64,000 nucleotides of DNA from Modicisalibacter muralis (GTDB taxonomy: Bacteria > Pseudomonadota > Gammaproteobacteria > Pseudomonadales > Halomonadaceae). How positions within the stretch are numbered: position 1 is the first letter of the stretch; the number at the start of each line of letters is the position of its first letter. Shown one piece after another: positions 1 to 8,767 of the stretch. Both the position numbers and the translations under genes were made by a program. Below the pieces are notes generated by a model. It made no database searches, was not told the DNA's origin, and saw only the letters and a program-made list of their open reading frames with translations. The stretch is taken from the NCBI RefSeq assembly GCF_900102945.1, contig NZ_FNGI01000001.1, positions 1-64,000 on the forward strand, in the 5' to 3' direction.

Positions 1-614
1 CCGCGATCGTGGGACGGGGGCGTGGCCCGTGCGCGCAGCGACTGGATCAGGTGCAGCAGCGCCTGCAACGTCATGATCATCAGCGCGAGCATGATCATGC
101 CCTTGGCCAGCGACGGAAACGGCGGGTTCCAGGAGGTCCCCGAGCGCTCCAGCGACCACTCGCCGAAGGGATTGTGGGCGGAGTCCCAGAACATCACGAA
201 GGCGGCGTAACTCATCGCCACGCAGAAAACGAAGGTCACCAGGTCGTTGAAGCGGTCGAGCCAGCGCTTGAGCGACGGCCCGGCGCTGTCGTAGAGCACC
301 CGCACGCGGATGTGCTTGTTGGCGGCCAGCGCCACCGGCCCACCGAGGGCGAAGGTCGCCGCGACCAGCATGACCACCGACTCGTGCACCCACGAGGTGG
401 GCGAATCGAAGGCGTAGCGCATGATCACCTCGAAGACGCTGATCGCCATGGCGATGAACACCAGCCAGGCGGCGATGCGACCGCCGCGCACCACCAGGGC
501 GTCGAAGGCGTTGCGCGCCGGGTCGGTTTCCTCGCCGGGTGGTTCGCCGGCCGTCCCGAGGACGATTTCATCGTCACCGGGCGCTACCTGATCGTCCTTG
601 TAAAGCTTGGACAT
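1..614 (-). CDS. TRAP transporter small membrane subunit (DctQ family), partial
   Basis: The reading frame starts at an ATG preceded by GGAGGA and stays open to the left window edge, so the C-terminus is missing (at least 204 residues seen). After a charged N-terminal tail of about 40 residues come hydrophobic segments around residues 47-67, 80-100, 125-145 and 175-195, the four-helix pattern of DctQ. In TRAP transporters this subunit joins the periplasmic binding protein to the large DctM permease for sodium-driven uptake of organic acids. It follows the dctP gene in the same direction, and dctM should lie just left of the window. The long forward frame opposite it is a shadow. The family call is from sequence character. 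The substrate is inferred only from the dehydratase in the operon. Confidence 0.85.
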   Translation of the reverse strand, partial: MSKLYKDDQVAPGDDEIVLGTAGEPPGEETDPARNAFDALVVRGGRIAAWLVFIAMAISVFEVIMRYAFDSPTSWVHESVVMLVAATFALGGPVALAANKHIRVRVLYDSAGPSLKRWLDRFNDLVTFVFCVAMSYAAFVMFWDSAHNPFGEWSLERSGTSWNPPFPSLAKGMIMLALMIMTLQALLHLIQSLRARATPPSHDR

Positions 615-672
615 GATTCCTCCACGCGGCGTTGAATCACGCCGCGATGGTCAGAAGAAAAGGGTAAAGAGG

Positions 673-693
673 CGGGGCCGATAACTCGGCCCC
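673..693 (-). terminator. Hairpin between dctP and dctQ (attenuator-like)
   Basis: GGGGCCG and CGGCCCC arms with a short loop lie in the roughly 100-bp gap between the binding-protein and small-permease genes. On the minus strand a T/C-rich stretch follows. This can act as a partial terminator or RNA stabiliser that makes the binding protein more abundant than the membrane subunits. Confidence 0.5.
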
Positions 694-712
694 AACCATT
701 CAGATCAAAGCA

Positions 713-1732
713 TCAGAGCAGGTCGCGCGATTTCAGGAAGGAAGTCGCGGATTCGTAGACTTTCTGGGTCATTTCGTTCCTGCCGGCCCACTCCTTCCAC
801 TCCTTCTCGGCCGCTTGACGGAACTGCTTGCGTTCCTCGGCGGGCAGGTCGAAGGGATGCACGTCGGGGTCCGCCTTGAGTTCCCGCAGCGTCTCGATGT
901 CCTGCTCCTGCAGGCTTGCGATCAAATCATAAGCCATGGCGTCGAAAGCGGTTTCCAGGGTGAGTTGCAGGCCCTCCGGCAAGCCGTCCCAGATCTCCTT
1001 GTTGATGGAAACGGCAATCATCGGCATGGAGTGAAAGCCCGGATACAGCGGGTAGGGGGCGAAGTCATGTATGCCCATGGCATCGTTGTTGGACAGCACC
1101 GTGGAATCGGCGGCATCGATCACGCCTTTTTCGAGCGCGGTATAGACCTCGGAGCCGGGCAGGTTGACCGGCGTGGCGCCGATGCGCTCGAAAATGTTGT
1201 AGACCATGCCTTGTGGGGCGCGGATCTTGAGCCCCTGGAAATCCTCGATGGACTCGATCGGCACCGTGGAAGGGATCGATTCCAGCGGGAAGGTGGCCGC
1301 CGAGATCAGATGCGTTCCGTACGGCTCGGACAGTTCGTTGTAGAGTTCTTCGCCGCCGCCTTGCTTCATGTACTCGAGGAAATCGTAGGGGTCGCTCCAG
1401 GCACCGACCAGATTGCCGAGCATACCGAAGGCCGGGTTCTGGCCCGAAAAGTAGCTGGGATCGGTCATGTGGCCCTGGAGAATGCCGGTACTGACCGCTT
1501 GCAGGGTTTCGGTGGGGCCGACCACCGAGTTGATCGGCATCACCTCGATTTCCACCCGGCCGTCGGTCATGACGCCAATTTTCTCGGCCCACTCCTGCTT
1601 GATCTTGAAGCTGGGCTCGCCGGCGGTTTCCGAGGCCTGGAACTTCCATTCGTATTCGGCTGCCCAGGCGCTGGACGCGCCGAGCAGCAGTACCGAACTG
1701 GTGGCGATGACGAGCTGTTTGAGTCTGATCAT
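713..1732 (-). CDS. dctP: TRAP transporter substrate-binding protein (DctP family)
   Basis: 339 residues with a Sec signal peptide (residues 1-24, ending AWA). The mature protein has the DctP fold signature, including the KIRAPQGM segment near residue 170, whose arginine binds the substrate carboxylate in this family, and the GSEVYTALEKGVIDA motif after it. It captures an organic acid in the periplasm and passes it to DctQ/DctM. It sits between the sugar-acid dehydratase (63 bp upstream) and dctQ in one leftward operon, so a sugar acid such as an aldonate is the likely substrate (inference). Confidence 0.92.
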   Translation of the reverse strand: MIRLKQLVIATSSVLLLGASSAWAAEYEWKFQASETAGEPSFKIKQEWAEKIGVMTDGRVEIEVMPINSVVGPTETLQAVSTGILQGHMTDPSYFSGQNPAFGMLGNLVGAWSDPYDFLEYMKQGGGEELYNELSEPYGTHLISAATFPLESIPSTVPIESIEDFQGLKIRAPQGMVYNIFERIGATPVNLPGSEVYTALEKGVIDAADSTVLSNNDAMGIHDFAPYPLYPGFHSMPMIAVSINKEIWDGLPEGLQLTLETAFDAMAYDLIASLQEQDIETLRELKADPDVHPFDLPAEERKQFRQAAEKEWKEWAGRNEMTQKVYESATSFLKSRDLL

Positions 1733-1795
1733 GATTGAGGCTCCATATAGCGTTTGTTGTTGTGCTGCGAGCTTGGGAACGTCGCCCTTAGGGCG

Positions 1796-3517
1796 TCAAT
1801 GGCTTTCGCGAGGCACTGCCGCGCCCCGGCAGCCAATCAGGAAATCCAGGTCGGCGCCGGTATCGGCCTGCTGGACATGATCGATATAGAGTTTCTGGTA
1901 GCCACCATTCATGGCCGGCGGCGGTGCCTGCCAGATCTGGCGGCGGCGTTCGAGCTCGGCGTCGTCGACCAGCAGGTGCAGGCTGCGTCCGGTGACGTCG
2001 AGCTCGATCTCGTCGCCGTTTTGCACCAGTGCCAACGGGCCGCCCACCGAGGCTTCCGGGGCCACGTGCAGCACCACCGTGCCGAACGCGGTGCCCGACA
2101 TGCGTGCATCGGAAATCCGCACCATGTCGCGCACGCCCTGTTCGAGCAGCTTGCTGGGCAGCGGCATGTTGCCAACCTCGGCCATGCCCGGATAACCCTT
2201 GGGCCCGGCGCCCTTGAGTACCATGATGCTGTCGGCGTCGATCTCGAGATCGGGGTCGTCGACGCGCGCCTTGTAGTCCTCGATGGTCTCGAAGACCACC
2301 GCGCGACCGCGATGCTGCATGAGTGCCTCGGTGGCGGCGGAAGGTTTGAGCACCGCGCCTTGCGGCGCCAGGTTGCCACGCAGCACGGCGATGCCGCCCT
2401 GCGGGGTGAGCGGATTGTCGCGACGGCGAATCACCTCATGATTGAAACATTCCGCCTTGGCCAGGTTCTCGCTGACGGTCTTGCCGTTGACGGTCAGGGC
2501 ATCGCCGTGGAGCAGGTCCTCGATCTGCTTCATCAGCGCGGGCAGGCCGCCGGCGTAGCAGAAGTCTTCCATCAGGAAGCGTCCCGAGGGCATCAGGTCG
2601 AGCAGGCAGGGTACGTCGCGACCGTAGGTATCCCAGTCGTCGAGTGACAGCTCGACGCCCACGCGCCCGGCGATCGCCAGTAGGTGAATCACGGCATTGG
2701 TCGAGCCGCCGATGGCGCCATTGACGCGAATCGCATTCTCGAAGGCCTGGCGGGTCAGAATCTGCGAGAGCTTCATGTCCTCGCGGACCATCTCGACGAT
2801 GCGCCGGCCGGTCATTCGCGCCAGGCGCCGGCGATGCGCGTCGACCGCTGGCCAGGTGGCGTTGCCGGGCAGGGCGACGCCTAGCGATTCGGCCATCGAG
2901 GCCATGGTCGAGGCGGTGCCCATGGTCATGCAGTGGCCAGGCGAGCGGTGCATGCCACTCTCGGCGGCGAAGAACTCTTCTTCGCTCATCTGGCCGCCGC
3001 GTACGTCCTCGGAGAACTTCCACACATCGGTGCCCGAACCCAGGGTGCGACCGCGAAAGCGCCCGTTGAGCATCGGCCCACCGGAAATCAGCGCGGTGGG
3101 CAGGTCGCAACTGGCCGCGCCCATCAGCAGCGATGGGGTGGTCTTGTCACAGCCGGCCATCAACACCACGCCATCGATGGGATTGGCGCGAATCGCCTCC
3201 TCGACATCCATCGAGGCGAGGTTGCGAAACAACATGGCGGTGGGGCGCAGGTTGGTCTCGCCGCAGGAGAACACCGGGAATTCGAACGGCTGGCCACCGG
3301 CCTCGATGACGCCACGCTTGATGTCCTCGGCCAGTTCGCGGAAATGCGCATTGCACGGGGTCAGCTCGGAGAAGGTGTTGCAGATGCCGATGATCGGGCG
3401 TCCATCGAAGGCATCGTCGGGCAGTCCGCTGTTCTTCATCCAGCTACGGTGCAGGAAGCCGTCGCGGTCGGTGCCGCCGAACCAGGATTGCGAACGAAGA
3501 GGGATGCGTTTGCCCAT
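1796..3517 (-). CDS. IlvD/Edd-family sugar-acid dehydratase (L-arabinonate/D-xylonate dehydratase type)
   Basis: 573 residues, the usual size for this family. The cysteines expected to bind the [2Fe-2S] cluster are at 55 (ELTPCN), 123 (AGCDKT) and 196 (GHCMTMG). The catalytic serine is in SDARMSG near residue 474. The enzyme removes water from an aldonic acid to give a 2-keto-3-deoxy acid. Length and the N-terminal GGTDRDGF motif favour the pentonate/hexonate group over branched-chain amino-acid IlvD. It heads the operon with dctP-dctQ, so uptake and first catabolic step are co-expressed. The promoter region carries two copies of a palindrome probably bound by the neighbouring GntR protein. 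The exact sugar acid cannot be read from sequence. Confidence 0.88.
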   Translation of the reverse strand: MGKRIPLRSQSWFGGTDRDGFLHRSWMKNSGLPDDAFDGRPIIGICNTFSELTPCNAHFRELAEDIKRGVIEAGGQPFEFPVFSCGETNLRPTAMLFRNLASMDVEEAIRANPIDGVVLMAGCDKTTPSLLMGAASCDLPTALISGGPMLNGRFRGRTLGSGTDVWKFSEDVRGGQMSEEEFFAAESGMHRSPGHCMTMGTASTMASMAESLGVALPGNATWPAVDAHRRRLARMTGRRIVEMVREDMKLSQILTRQAFENAIRVNGAIGGSTNAVIHLLAIAGRVGVELSLDDWDTYGRDVPCLLDLMPSGRFLMEDFCYAGGLPALMKQIEDLLHGDALTVNGKTVSENLAKAECFNHEVIRRRDNPLTPQGGIAVLRGNLAPQGAVLKPSAATEALMQHRGRAVVFETIEDYKARVDDPDLEIDADSIMVLKGAGPKGYPGMAEVGNMPLPSKLLEQGVRDMVRISDARMSGTAFGTVVLHVAPEASVGGPLALVQNGDEIELDVTGRSLHLLVDDAELERRRQIWQAPPPAMNGGYQKLYIDHVQQADTGADLDFLIGCRGAAVPRESH

Positions 3518-3582
3518 GTAAGGTGTCCTTGTCGTCTGTCATCGAGGCGAGTGCCTCGTGTATGTTGCAGGAATGCCTTTAA

Positions 3583-3614
3583 ATGTTGAACATATAATAG
3601 TTATGTTCAACATA
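3583..3614. promoter_or_regulatory. Tandem palindromic operators for the GntR regulator
   Basis: ATGTTGAACATA (3583-3594) and ATGTTCAACATA (3603-3614) are near-identical palindromes of the form ATGTT-N-AACAT. Their starts are exactly 20 bp apart, about two helical turns, upstream of the dehydratase operon. The form fits FadR-subfamily GntR operators. A half-like copy (TATGTTGCAG) lies at 3561-3570. Confidence 0.65.
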
Positions 3615-3731
3615 TACTTTCGTCGCATTCAGCTTCGAAAGCACGCTCGGGGCTTTGGCATCGATTGAATAGGGCAGCAGGGCAGTGAGAACTGTCGTGC
3701 CTGGTAGCGGGTGGAATTACAGGAGATCGAG

Positions 3732-3754
3732 ATGAAGCCGGGACTCGGCTTCAT
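3732..3754 (-). terminator. Stem-loop after the gntR gene
   Basis: ATGAAGCCG and CGGCTTCAT form a perfect 9-bp stem with a 5-nt loop, 24-46 nt past the stop codon of the GntR gene on the minus strand. The T-tract is poor, so termination efficiency is uncertain. Confidence 0.5.
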
Positions 3755-3777
3755 GCTCGGTTTACGGAGGGCAGTCG

Positions 3778-4536
3778 CTAAGCGATATCGAGATCGTGAC
3801 CCAGCGAGGATTCCGGAGCGTCCAGGCCCAGCGCCTGGGCGGTGCCGGCAAGCACGGCCTGGGCAGCCAAAAAGGCATCGCGTGGGCGACGCGCACGAAT
3901 GCTTTCCATCAATTGGCGATGACGTTCGAGACTATCCTCGGGGTCGGTGGCGCTGACGTTGGACATCGACACCAATAGATAGATGGATGGACGCAGGATA
4001 TGCGAGAGCTGTGACCAGACGATGTTATGCGTGGCCTTGAAGATCGCGGCATGGAAGGCGACATCGTAGTCGCTATGCAGGCGCCGCTCCTCGGGGCAAC
4101 TGGCATTATGCAGGTTCTGGCCCATGCCCTCGAAGGCTTCCTCGATGGCGACCAGGTCGCGTGCCGTGGCGCGCTTGGCGGCGGTCATGGCGACATAGGG
4201 CTCGACATCCAGGCGAAAGGCCAGGATCTCTCGTTGAATCTTGGGGTTGGGCGCGGCGTAGCGGGTCAGCCACTCGGTGACCAGTGGGTCGAGAATGTTC
4301 CACTCGGCATATTCGCGTACCTTGGAGCCGTGCCCCGAGATGCGCTCGATGATGCCCACGTCGACCAACTGGCGTAGATCGCTGCGCACGGCGGAGCGGT
4401 TGATGGCGAACTGCTCGCACAGGGCCAGTTCCTTGGGCACGAAATCGCCCGGTTGATAATCGCCGGAGAAGATGGCTTCGGCGAGGGCTTCGGCGACGTT
4501 CGGGCGTCGCGCGGGCTTGGGTGTTCTTGCCGTCAC
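3778..4536 (-). CDS. GntR-family transcriptional regulator (FadR/FCD type)
   Basis: 252 residues from a GTG start. The N-terminal winged helix-turn-helix (about 10-80) contains the PKELALCEQFAINRSAVRSDL segment typical of GntR. The C-terminal all-helical FCD domain (about 100-235) keeps the acidic/histidine metal-effector residues (LDVEP, VAFHAAIF, LERHRQLM). It lies upstream of and co-directional with the dehydratase-dctPQ operon and probably represses it, responding to the sugar acid or a breakdown product. Palindromes of matching form lie upstream of both that operon and this gene, suggesting autoregulation. Confidence 0.88.
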   Translation of the reverse strand: MTARTPKPARRPNVAEALAEAIFSGDYQPGDFVPKELALCEQFAINRSAVRSDLRQLVDVGIIERISGHGSKVREYAEWNILDPLVTEWLTRYAAPNPKIQREILAFRLDVEPYVAMTAAKRATARDLVAIEEAFEGMGQNLHNASCPEERRLHSDYDVAFHAAIFKATHNIVWSQLSHILRPSIYLLVSMSNVSATDPEDSLERHRQLMESIRARRPRDAFLAAQAVLAGTAQALGLDAPESSLGHDLDIA

Positions 4537-4575
4537 TAAAGAAATGTCCTGAAAGTTTTGCTATCAAGCTGCCAT

Positions 4576-4586
4576 ATGTCGGACAT
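4576..4586. promoter_or_regulatory. Possible autoregulatory GntR operator
   Basis: ATGTCGGACAT is a perfect palindrome (ATGTC-G-GACAT) about 40 bp upstream of the gntR start. It matches the tandem sites at 3583-3614 in the relaxed form ATGTY-N-RACAT. Confidence 0.45.
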
Positions 4587-4639
4587 TTCGGCAATGCGGC
4601 ATGCGCCGATCCCTGGTTGCCGGCGCATGCCGCCAGGGA

Positions 4640-5797
4640 TCAGTTGCGCGACAGGCGTTCGCCCAGTGCCTGCATGAACGCCACGCCGGCCTCCAGCTGC
4701 GTTACCTCGAGATATTCATCGGGCTGGTGGGCCTGGGCGATGCTGCCCGGCCCGCAGATCACCGTAGGCAGGCCGGCGCGCTGAAACTGGCCGCCCTCGG
4801 TGGCGTAGGCCACTGCTTCGCTGGCGCGCTCGCCGAGCAGTTCGCGGCACAGATCCAAGGCAGCGGCGTTGTCGCGGTCGGCCAGCGCCGGCACGGTCTC
4901 GATCAGCTTCTGGGTGTGGATGGCAACCTGCGGCGCGCGTGCCTTGAGTTCGCCTTCGAGGCGTTCGCAGTACTCACCGAAGCGCTCGAAAACCGTCTCG
5001 AAGCTATCCTGCGGCAGGTGGCGGATCTCCCAATCGAAGTGACACTCCCGGGCCATGATGTTGATCGCCGTGCCGCCCTGGATCTTGCCGACATGCAGGC
5101 TGGAATGCGCGACGTTGAAGGCGTCGTCGATACGGCCCTCGGCGCGCAGTTCGGCCATGATGTCCTCGATCTTGGTGACCAGCCGGGCGGCGACATGCAC
5201 CGCGCTGACACCCTGATTGACCTGGCTCGAATGCGCCTCGCGACCGGTGACCGTGGTGCGCAGGTTGGTGACGCCTTTCTGCGCCACCACCGGCGCCATC
5301 ATGGTGGGTTCGCCGACGATCACCGCGTCGGGGCGTGGGTGGTCGGCCATCAAGCGCTCGATCAGTCGCGGCGCGCCAAGACAGCCCACTTCTTCGTCGT
5401 AGGAGAAGGCCAGATAGATCGGCCGTTTCAGGTCCTGCTCGACCCAGCTCGGTACCTGCGCCAGGGCACAGGCGATGAAGCCCTTCATGTCGCAGCTGCC
5501 ACGCCCATAGAGGCGCCCATCGCCCTTGTCGATCAGGCTGAACGGGTCGCTGGACCATGGCTGGCCGTCGACCGGTACCACATCGGTATGCCCCGACAGC
5601 ACCACGCCGCCGGCCACCGCCGGGCCGATACGCGCCAGCAGGTTGGCCTTGCTGCCGTCATCGTTCTCGACGCGCTGGCAGGGGATGTCGTACTCGGCCA
5701 GGGTGTCTTCGATGAAACGGATCAACTCGAGGTTGGAATCGCGCGAAACGGTGGCGAAACCGACCAATGTCTCGAGAAATTGTTGAGCGGATCGCAC
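4640..5797 (-). CDS. argE: Acetylornithine deacetylase (M20 family)
   Basis: 385 residues, full length for ArgE. The di-metal site is complete: H70 and D72 in SGHTDVVP, D103 in GRGSCDMKG, E135/E136 in YDEEVG, E163 in VGEPT and the late His in AQAHQPDEYL. It hydrolyses N-acetylornithine to ornithine and acetate in arginine synthesis, in the cytoplasm. It is transcribed away from wrbA. Other M20 amidohydrolases share these motifs, but length and the GEPT and HQPDEY segments favour ArgE. Confidence 0.9.
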   Translation of the reverse strand: MRSAQQFLETLVGFATVSRDSNLELIRFIEDTLAEYDIPCQRVENDDGSKANLLARIGPAVAGGVVLSGHTDVVPVDGQPWSSDPFSLIDKGDGRLYGRGSCDMKGFIACALAQVPSWVEQDLKRPIYLAFSYDEEVGCLGAPRLIERLMADHPRPDAVIVGEPTMMAPVVAQKGVTNLRTTVTGREAHSSQVNQGVSAVHVAARLVTKIEDIMAELRAEGRIDDAFNVAHSSLHVGKIQGGTAINIMARECHFDWEIRHLPQDSFETVFERFGEYCERLEGELKARAPQVAIHTQKLIETVPALADRDNAAALDLCRELLGERASEAVAYATEGGQFQRAGLPTVICGPGSIAQAHQPDEYLEVTQLEAGVAFMQALGERLSRN

Positions 5798-5927
5798 GGC
5801 TGAATTCTCCAGAGTCGTCGTCTTTTCGTCAGCCTAGCATGCCGGCTTGAGCGTAAGCAGGGCTTTTGACCGAGAAGCGTCGCTGCACCATCTTGTAGTG
5901 ACGTTTTGATTTGCGAAGGAGCGATCC

Positions 5928-6533
5928 ATGAGCAAGGTGCTGGTGATCTATTACTCGAGTTTTGGACACATCGAAACCATGGCCAAGGCCGTGGCCGAAG
6001 GCGCGCGCGGCGTGAGTGGCACCCAGGTCGACGTGTGCCGCGTGGCCGAACTGGTGCCCGATGACATCGCCGAGCGCTCGGGCTACAAACGCGACCAGGA
6101 TGCGCCGCAGCTCGACGACCCCAACGCGCTGGTGGACTACGACGCGATCATCATCGGCACGCCAACCCGCTATGGCAACATGGCTTCGCAGATGCGCAAT
6201 TTCTGGGACAAGACCGGCGGCATATGGGCCCAGGGCAAGCTGGTCGGCAAGGTCGGCAGCGCCTTTACCTCGACCGCCAGCCAGCACGGTGGCCAGGAAA
6301 CCACGCTGACGTCCATTCATACCATGCTGTTTCATTTGGGCATGGTGGTGGTCGGCGTGCCGTACTCCTGCCAAGCATTGAGCGAGCTGAATGAAGTGTC
6401 CGGCGGCACGCCCTATGGTGCCACGACCATCGCCGGTGGCGACGCCAGTCGTCAGCCCAGTGACAACGAGTTGACCATCGCGCGCTTCCAGGGCCAGCAC
6501 GTTGCCGAGTTGACGAGCAAGCTGGCGTCCTGA
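5928..6533 (+). CDS. wrbA: NAD(P)H:quinone oxidoreductase, flavodoxin-like
   Basis: 201 residues, the standard WrbA length. The FMN phosphate-binding loop is [12 protein letters not shown] near the N-terminus. The family motifs [18 protein letters not shown] and [12 protein letters not shown] follow. It carries out two-electron reduction of quinones, protecting against redox cycling. The start ATG has GGAG six bases upstream. It is divergent from argE across 130 bp that should hold both promoters. Confidence 0.95.
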   Translation: MSKVLVIYYSSFGHIETMAKAVAEGARGVSGTQVDVCRVAELVPDDIAERSGYKRDQDAPQLDDPNALVDYDAIIIGTPTRYGNMASQMRNFWDKTGGIWAQGKLVGKVGSAFTSTASQHGGQETTLTSIHTMLFHLGMVVVGVPYSCQALSELNEVSGGTPYGATTIAGGDASRQPSDNELTIARFQGQHVAELTSKLAS

Positions 6534-6549
6534 GGCGACGCCGATGCCA

Positions 6550-6578
6550 CGCAGACCTGACCGCCGCCAAGGTCTGCG
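6550..6578 (+). terminator. Candidate stem-loop after wrbA
   Basis: CGCAGACCT pairs with AGGTCTGCG (9 bp, 11-nt loop) 17 bases past the wrbA stop. The following sequence is only weakly T-rich, so it may be a terminator or simply a stable 3' end. Confidence 0.4.
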
Positions 6579-6622
6579 GTATGTTGATCCTGTCCCTTGG
6601 GTCTACAGTGGAACGCCAAACG

Positions 6623-7354
6623 ATGACGGGTAAGCATAGCGACTCCATTTCCATGCCAGCGGCCGAGGTACTCGAGCGGTCGGCCAAGCTGAGCGATCGC
6701 GTCTATGCCGATATCGTCGAACACATCCTCAAGGGCGATTACAGCGAAGGCGAAAAGCTACCCTCGGAAGCCGAACTGGCGCGCATGAATCAGGTGTCGA
6801 GGCCGATCGTGCGCGAGGCGCTCGCCCGACTGAGAGACGACGGCCTGGTGCGCTCGCATCGCGGCGCGGGCAGTTTCGTCAAGCGTCGGCCGGATCGCGC
6901 CATGCTGGATTTCGCGCCGCTGGAAAGCCTGGCGGATATGCAGCGCTGTTTCGAGTTTCGAGCAGCGCTGGAAGGGGAGTCGGCACGCCTGGCGGCACAG
7001 AATGCCGATTCGTCGGCGATCCAGGATATCGAGCGTGCCCTGCAGCGCCTGGAAGCGTGCATTCATGCCGGCGAACTCGGGGTGGATGCCGACTTCGGCT
7101 TTCATCTGGCCGTGGCCCGAGCGAGCAACAACCGCTTCTTCAGCGACACCCTGCTGTCGCTGAAAGCGCAAATCAATTTCGGCCAGAACCTGGCACGCAA
7201 CCTGGGCCTGCGTCGCCCCGGTCACCACTTGCCCGAAGTGCAGGAAGAACACGCCGGCATCTTCCATGCCATTCGCCAGGGCGACTCGGAACGGGCGAGC
7301 CAGCGCATGCGTGAGCATATCGGTAATTCCCGGCGGCGCGTCTTCGAAGGATGA
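6623..7354 (+). CDS. GntR-family regulator (FadR/FCD type) of the tartrate module
   Basis: 243 residues from the chosen ATG. The frame is open from 6581 but the extra residues resemble leader sequence, and no start has a strong ribosome site. The winged helix spans about residues 20-85 (KLPSEAELARMNQVSRPIVREAL) and the FCD effector domain about 100-235 with FHLAVARASNN and EEHAGIFHAI metal-site histidines. It lies immediately upstream of the TctCAB transporter and D-tartrate dehydratase genes, so control of that operon in response to tartrate or a related acid is likely (inference). Confidence 0.88.
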   Translation: MTGKHSDSISMPAAEVLERSAKLSDRVYADIVEHILKGDYSEGEKLPSEAELARMNQVSRPIVREALARLRDDGLVRSHRGAGSFVKRRPDRAMLDFAPLESLADMQRCFEFRAALEGESARLAAQNADSSAIQDIERALQRLEACIHAGELGVDADFGFHLAVARASNNRFFSDTLLSLKAQINFGQNLARNLGLRRPGHHLPEVQEEHAGIFHAIRQGDSERASQRMREHIGNSRRRVFEG

Positions 7355-7703
7355 GTCGCTGACGGCGAATGTCAAAAAACACTATTACTTTGACAACTCG
7401 TTACTCAAGCCGATAAGGATTTTCTGTAGTCGGTTAGTTATCCGTGGTTTTTTATATTTATATCAATAGATTAATTAGAGTTTTTATACTCATTTCATGA
7501 GACTTTCTACGTCTTTTTGATGGGAAAATCGCTTTTCATACGATCTTTGTCGCTGCCTGACGGTGTCCTTCGCCTGGCAAATTGACAGATTTTACAACTC
7601 TGCTAGCTTCGATTGAGAGGGTCGGTAGCTCGAAGCCAAGCGGATAACAACGACACGAGAGGTCCAGAGCCGCGGCTCAAGTACAAGAACATAGGAGAAC
7701 GAC
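7355..7703. other. AT-rich regulatory gap upstream of tctC
   Basis: 349 bp without a convincing gene. The sequence is AT-rich from about 7430 to 7520, unlike the flanking genes. It contains the dyad CTCAT-TTC-ATGAG (7489-7501), a candidate operator for the upstream GntR protein, and a promoter candidate at 7582-7609. Confidence 0.5.
7582..7609 (+). promoter_or_regulatory. Sigma-70-type promoter candidate for the tctCAB-tarD operon
   Basis: A perfect TTGACA -35 (7582-7587) is followed after 16 bp by TAGCTT, preceded by TG-C as in extended -10 promoters. The leader to tctC would be about 90 nt. It is a pattern match only. Confidence 0.45.
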
Positions 7704-8660
7704 ATGAAGATCGCAGCGACTCAGTGGGTGGGTTCATTGTCTCTGTTAGTGGCCCTGGGAATGCCCGGCGTGGCATTCGCCGAATATCCCGAGCAGCCCA
7801 TTACCTACACGATACCCTTCGATCCCGGTGGCGAATCGGATATCACCGCGCGTTTCCAGGAACCGCATCTCGAGGAAATTCTCGGCGTGAACGTCAATGT
7901 CACGCATCGCCCCGGTGGCGGTGGCGCGGTCGGGTGGAGCGAATTCCAGAATAGCGCCGAACCGACCGGCTACGAGTTGATCGGCGTGAACATCCCGCAC
8001 ATCATCGCCCAGCCGATCATGCGCACGAATGCCGGTTACGAAACCGATAACTGGAAAATCGTGATGTTCTATCACTTCACGCCCAATGCCTTGATCGTGC
8101 CCCAGGACAGTCCCTTCAAGACCCTCGATGATCTCGTCGCCTATGCCAAGGAGAACCCCGAGGCGGTCACGCTGGGCGGTAGCGGCACCTACAGCGCCAA
8201 CCACCTGGGCGTGCTGCGCCTGGAGCGCGAGGCGGGTATCGACGTGACCTACATTCCCTTCACCGGGACCGGGCCACTGCCCGCCGCGGTGCAGGGCGGC
8301 CATGTCTCGGGGATCTTCAATTATTCGATGCTCGGCGTACAGATGGAGGACACCGCTCGCGTGCTGGCGGTGGCATCCGAGGAGCGAGTGCCGGCAATGC
8401 CGGACGTGCCGACCTTCAAGGAGCTTGGCTATGACCTGGTCGGTGGCGCCTATCGTGGCGTGGCCGTTCCCAAGGGTACGCCCGAAGAGGTCGTCACCAA
8501 ACTCGAAAAGGCCTTCACCGAGGCCAACAAACGTATCACCGAGAAGCAGGAGCCGCTCGGTTTCGTCATGACCTATATCACCGATGAAGAAGTCGACAAG
8601 GTGATTCAGCAACTGAAGACCGCCTACCAGCCGATTCTAGAGGACGCCGAGGCTCAGTGA
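7704..8660 (+). CDS. tctC: Tripartite tricarboxylate transporter substrate-binding protein (TctC/Bug family)
   Basis: 318 residues with a signal peptide (about residues 1-26). Start ATG with AGGAGAACGAC upstream. The mature part opens with YPEQPITYTIPFDPGGESD, the Bug-family first strand and carboxylate-binding loop, and keeps the P-F-x-G-x-G-P loop (IPFTGTGPLPAAV). It binds a di- or tricarboxylate in the periplasm for the TctA/TctB permease encoded next. Clustering with a D-tartrate dehydratase points to tartrate as ligand (inference). Confidence 0.92.
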   Translation: MKIAATQWVGSLSLLVALGMPGVAFAEYPEQPITYTIPFDPGGESDITARFQEPHLEEILGVNVNVTHRPGGGGAVGWSEFQNSAEPTGYELIGVNIPHIIAQPIMRTNAGYETDNWKIVMFYHFTPNALIVPQDSPFKTLDDLVAYAKENPEAVTLGGSGTYSANHLGVLRLEREAGIDVTYIPFTGTGPLPAAVQGGHVSGIFNYSMLGVQMEDTARVLAVASEERVPAMPDVPTFKELGYDLVGGAYRGVAVPKGTPEEVVTKLEKAFTEANKRITEKQEPLGFVMTYITDEEVDKVIQQLKTAYQPILEDAEAQ

Positions 8661-8675
8661 ACTGATGCGAGACAT

Positions 8676-8712
8676 CCCGCCCCTATCGGTCATGTGTCCC
8701 GTCAGGGGCGGG
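8676..8712 (+). terminator. Hairpin between tctC and tctA (attenuator-like)
   Basis: CCCGCCCCT (8676-8684) pairs with AGGGGCGGG (8704-8712), 15 nt after the tctC stop. There is no T-run, so partial termination or protection of the tctC message is more likely than a full stop. The layout mirrors the dctP/dctQ hairpin. Confidence 0.5.
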
Positions 8713-8767
8713 GCGGGACTGACGTTGGTACGTCGCGCATGAACGAAGGCATAAGCGAGGTCGGTTC

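Noticed and set aside
9-635. 208-residue plus-strand frame at the left edge
   Set aside because: His/Arg/Gly-rich shadow. The minus strand encodes a DctQ with transmembrane helices and a good ribosome site.
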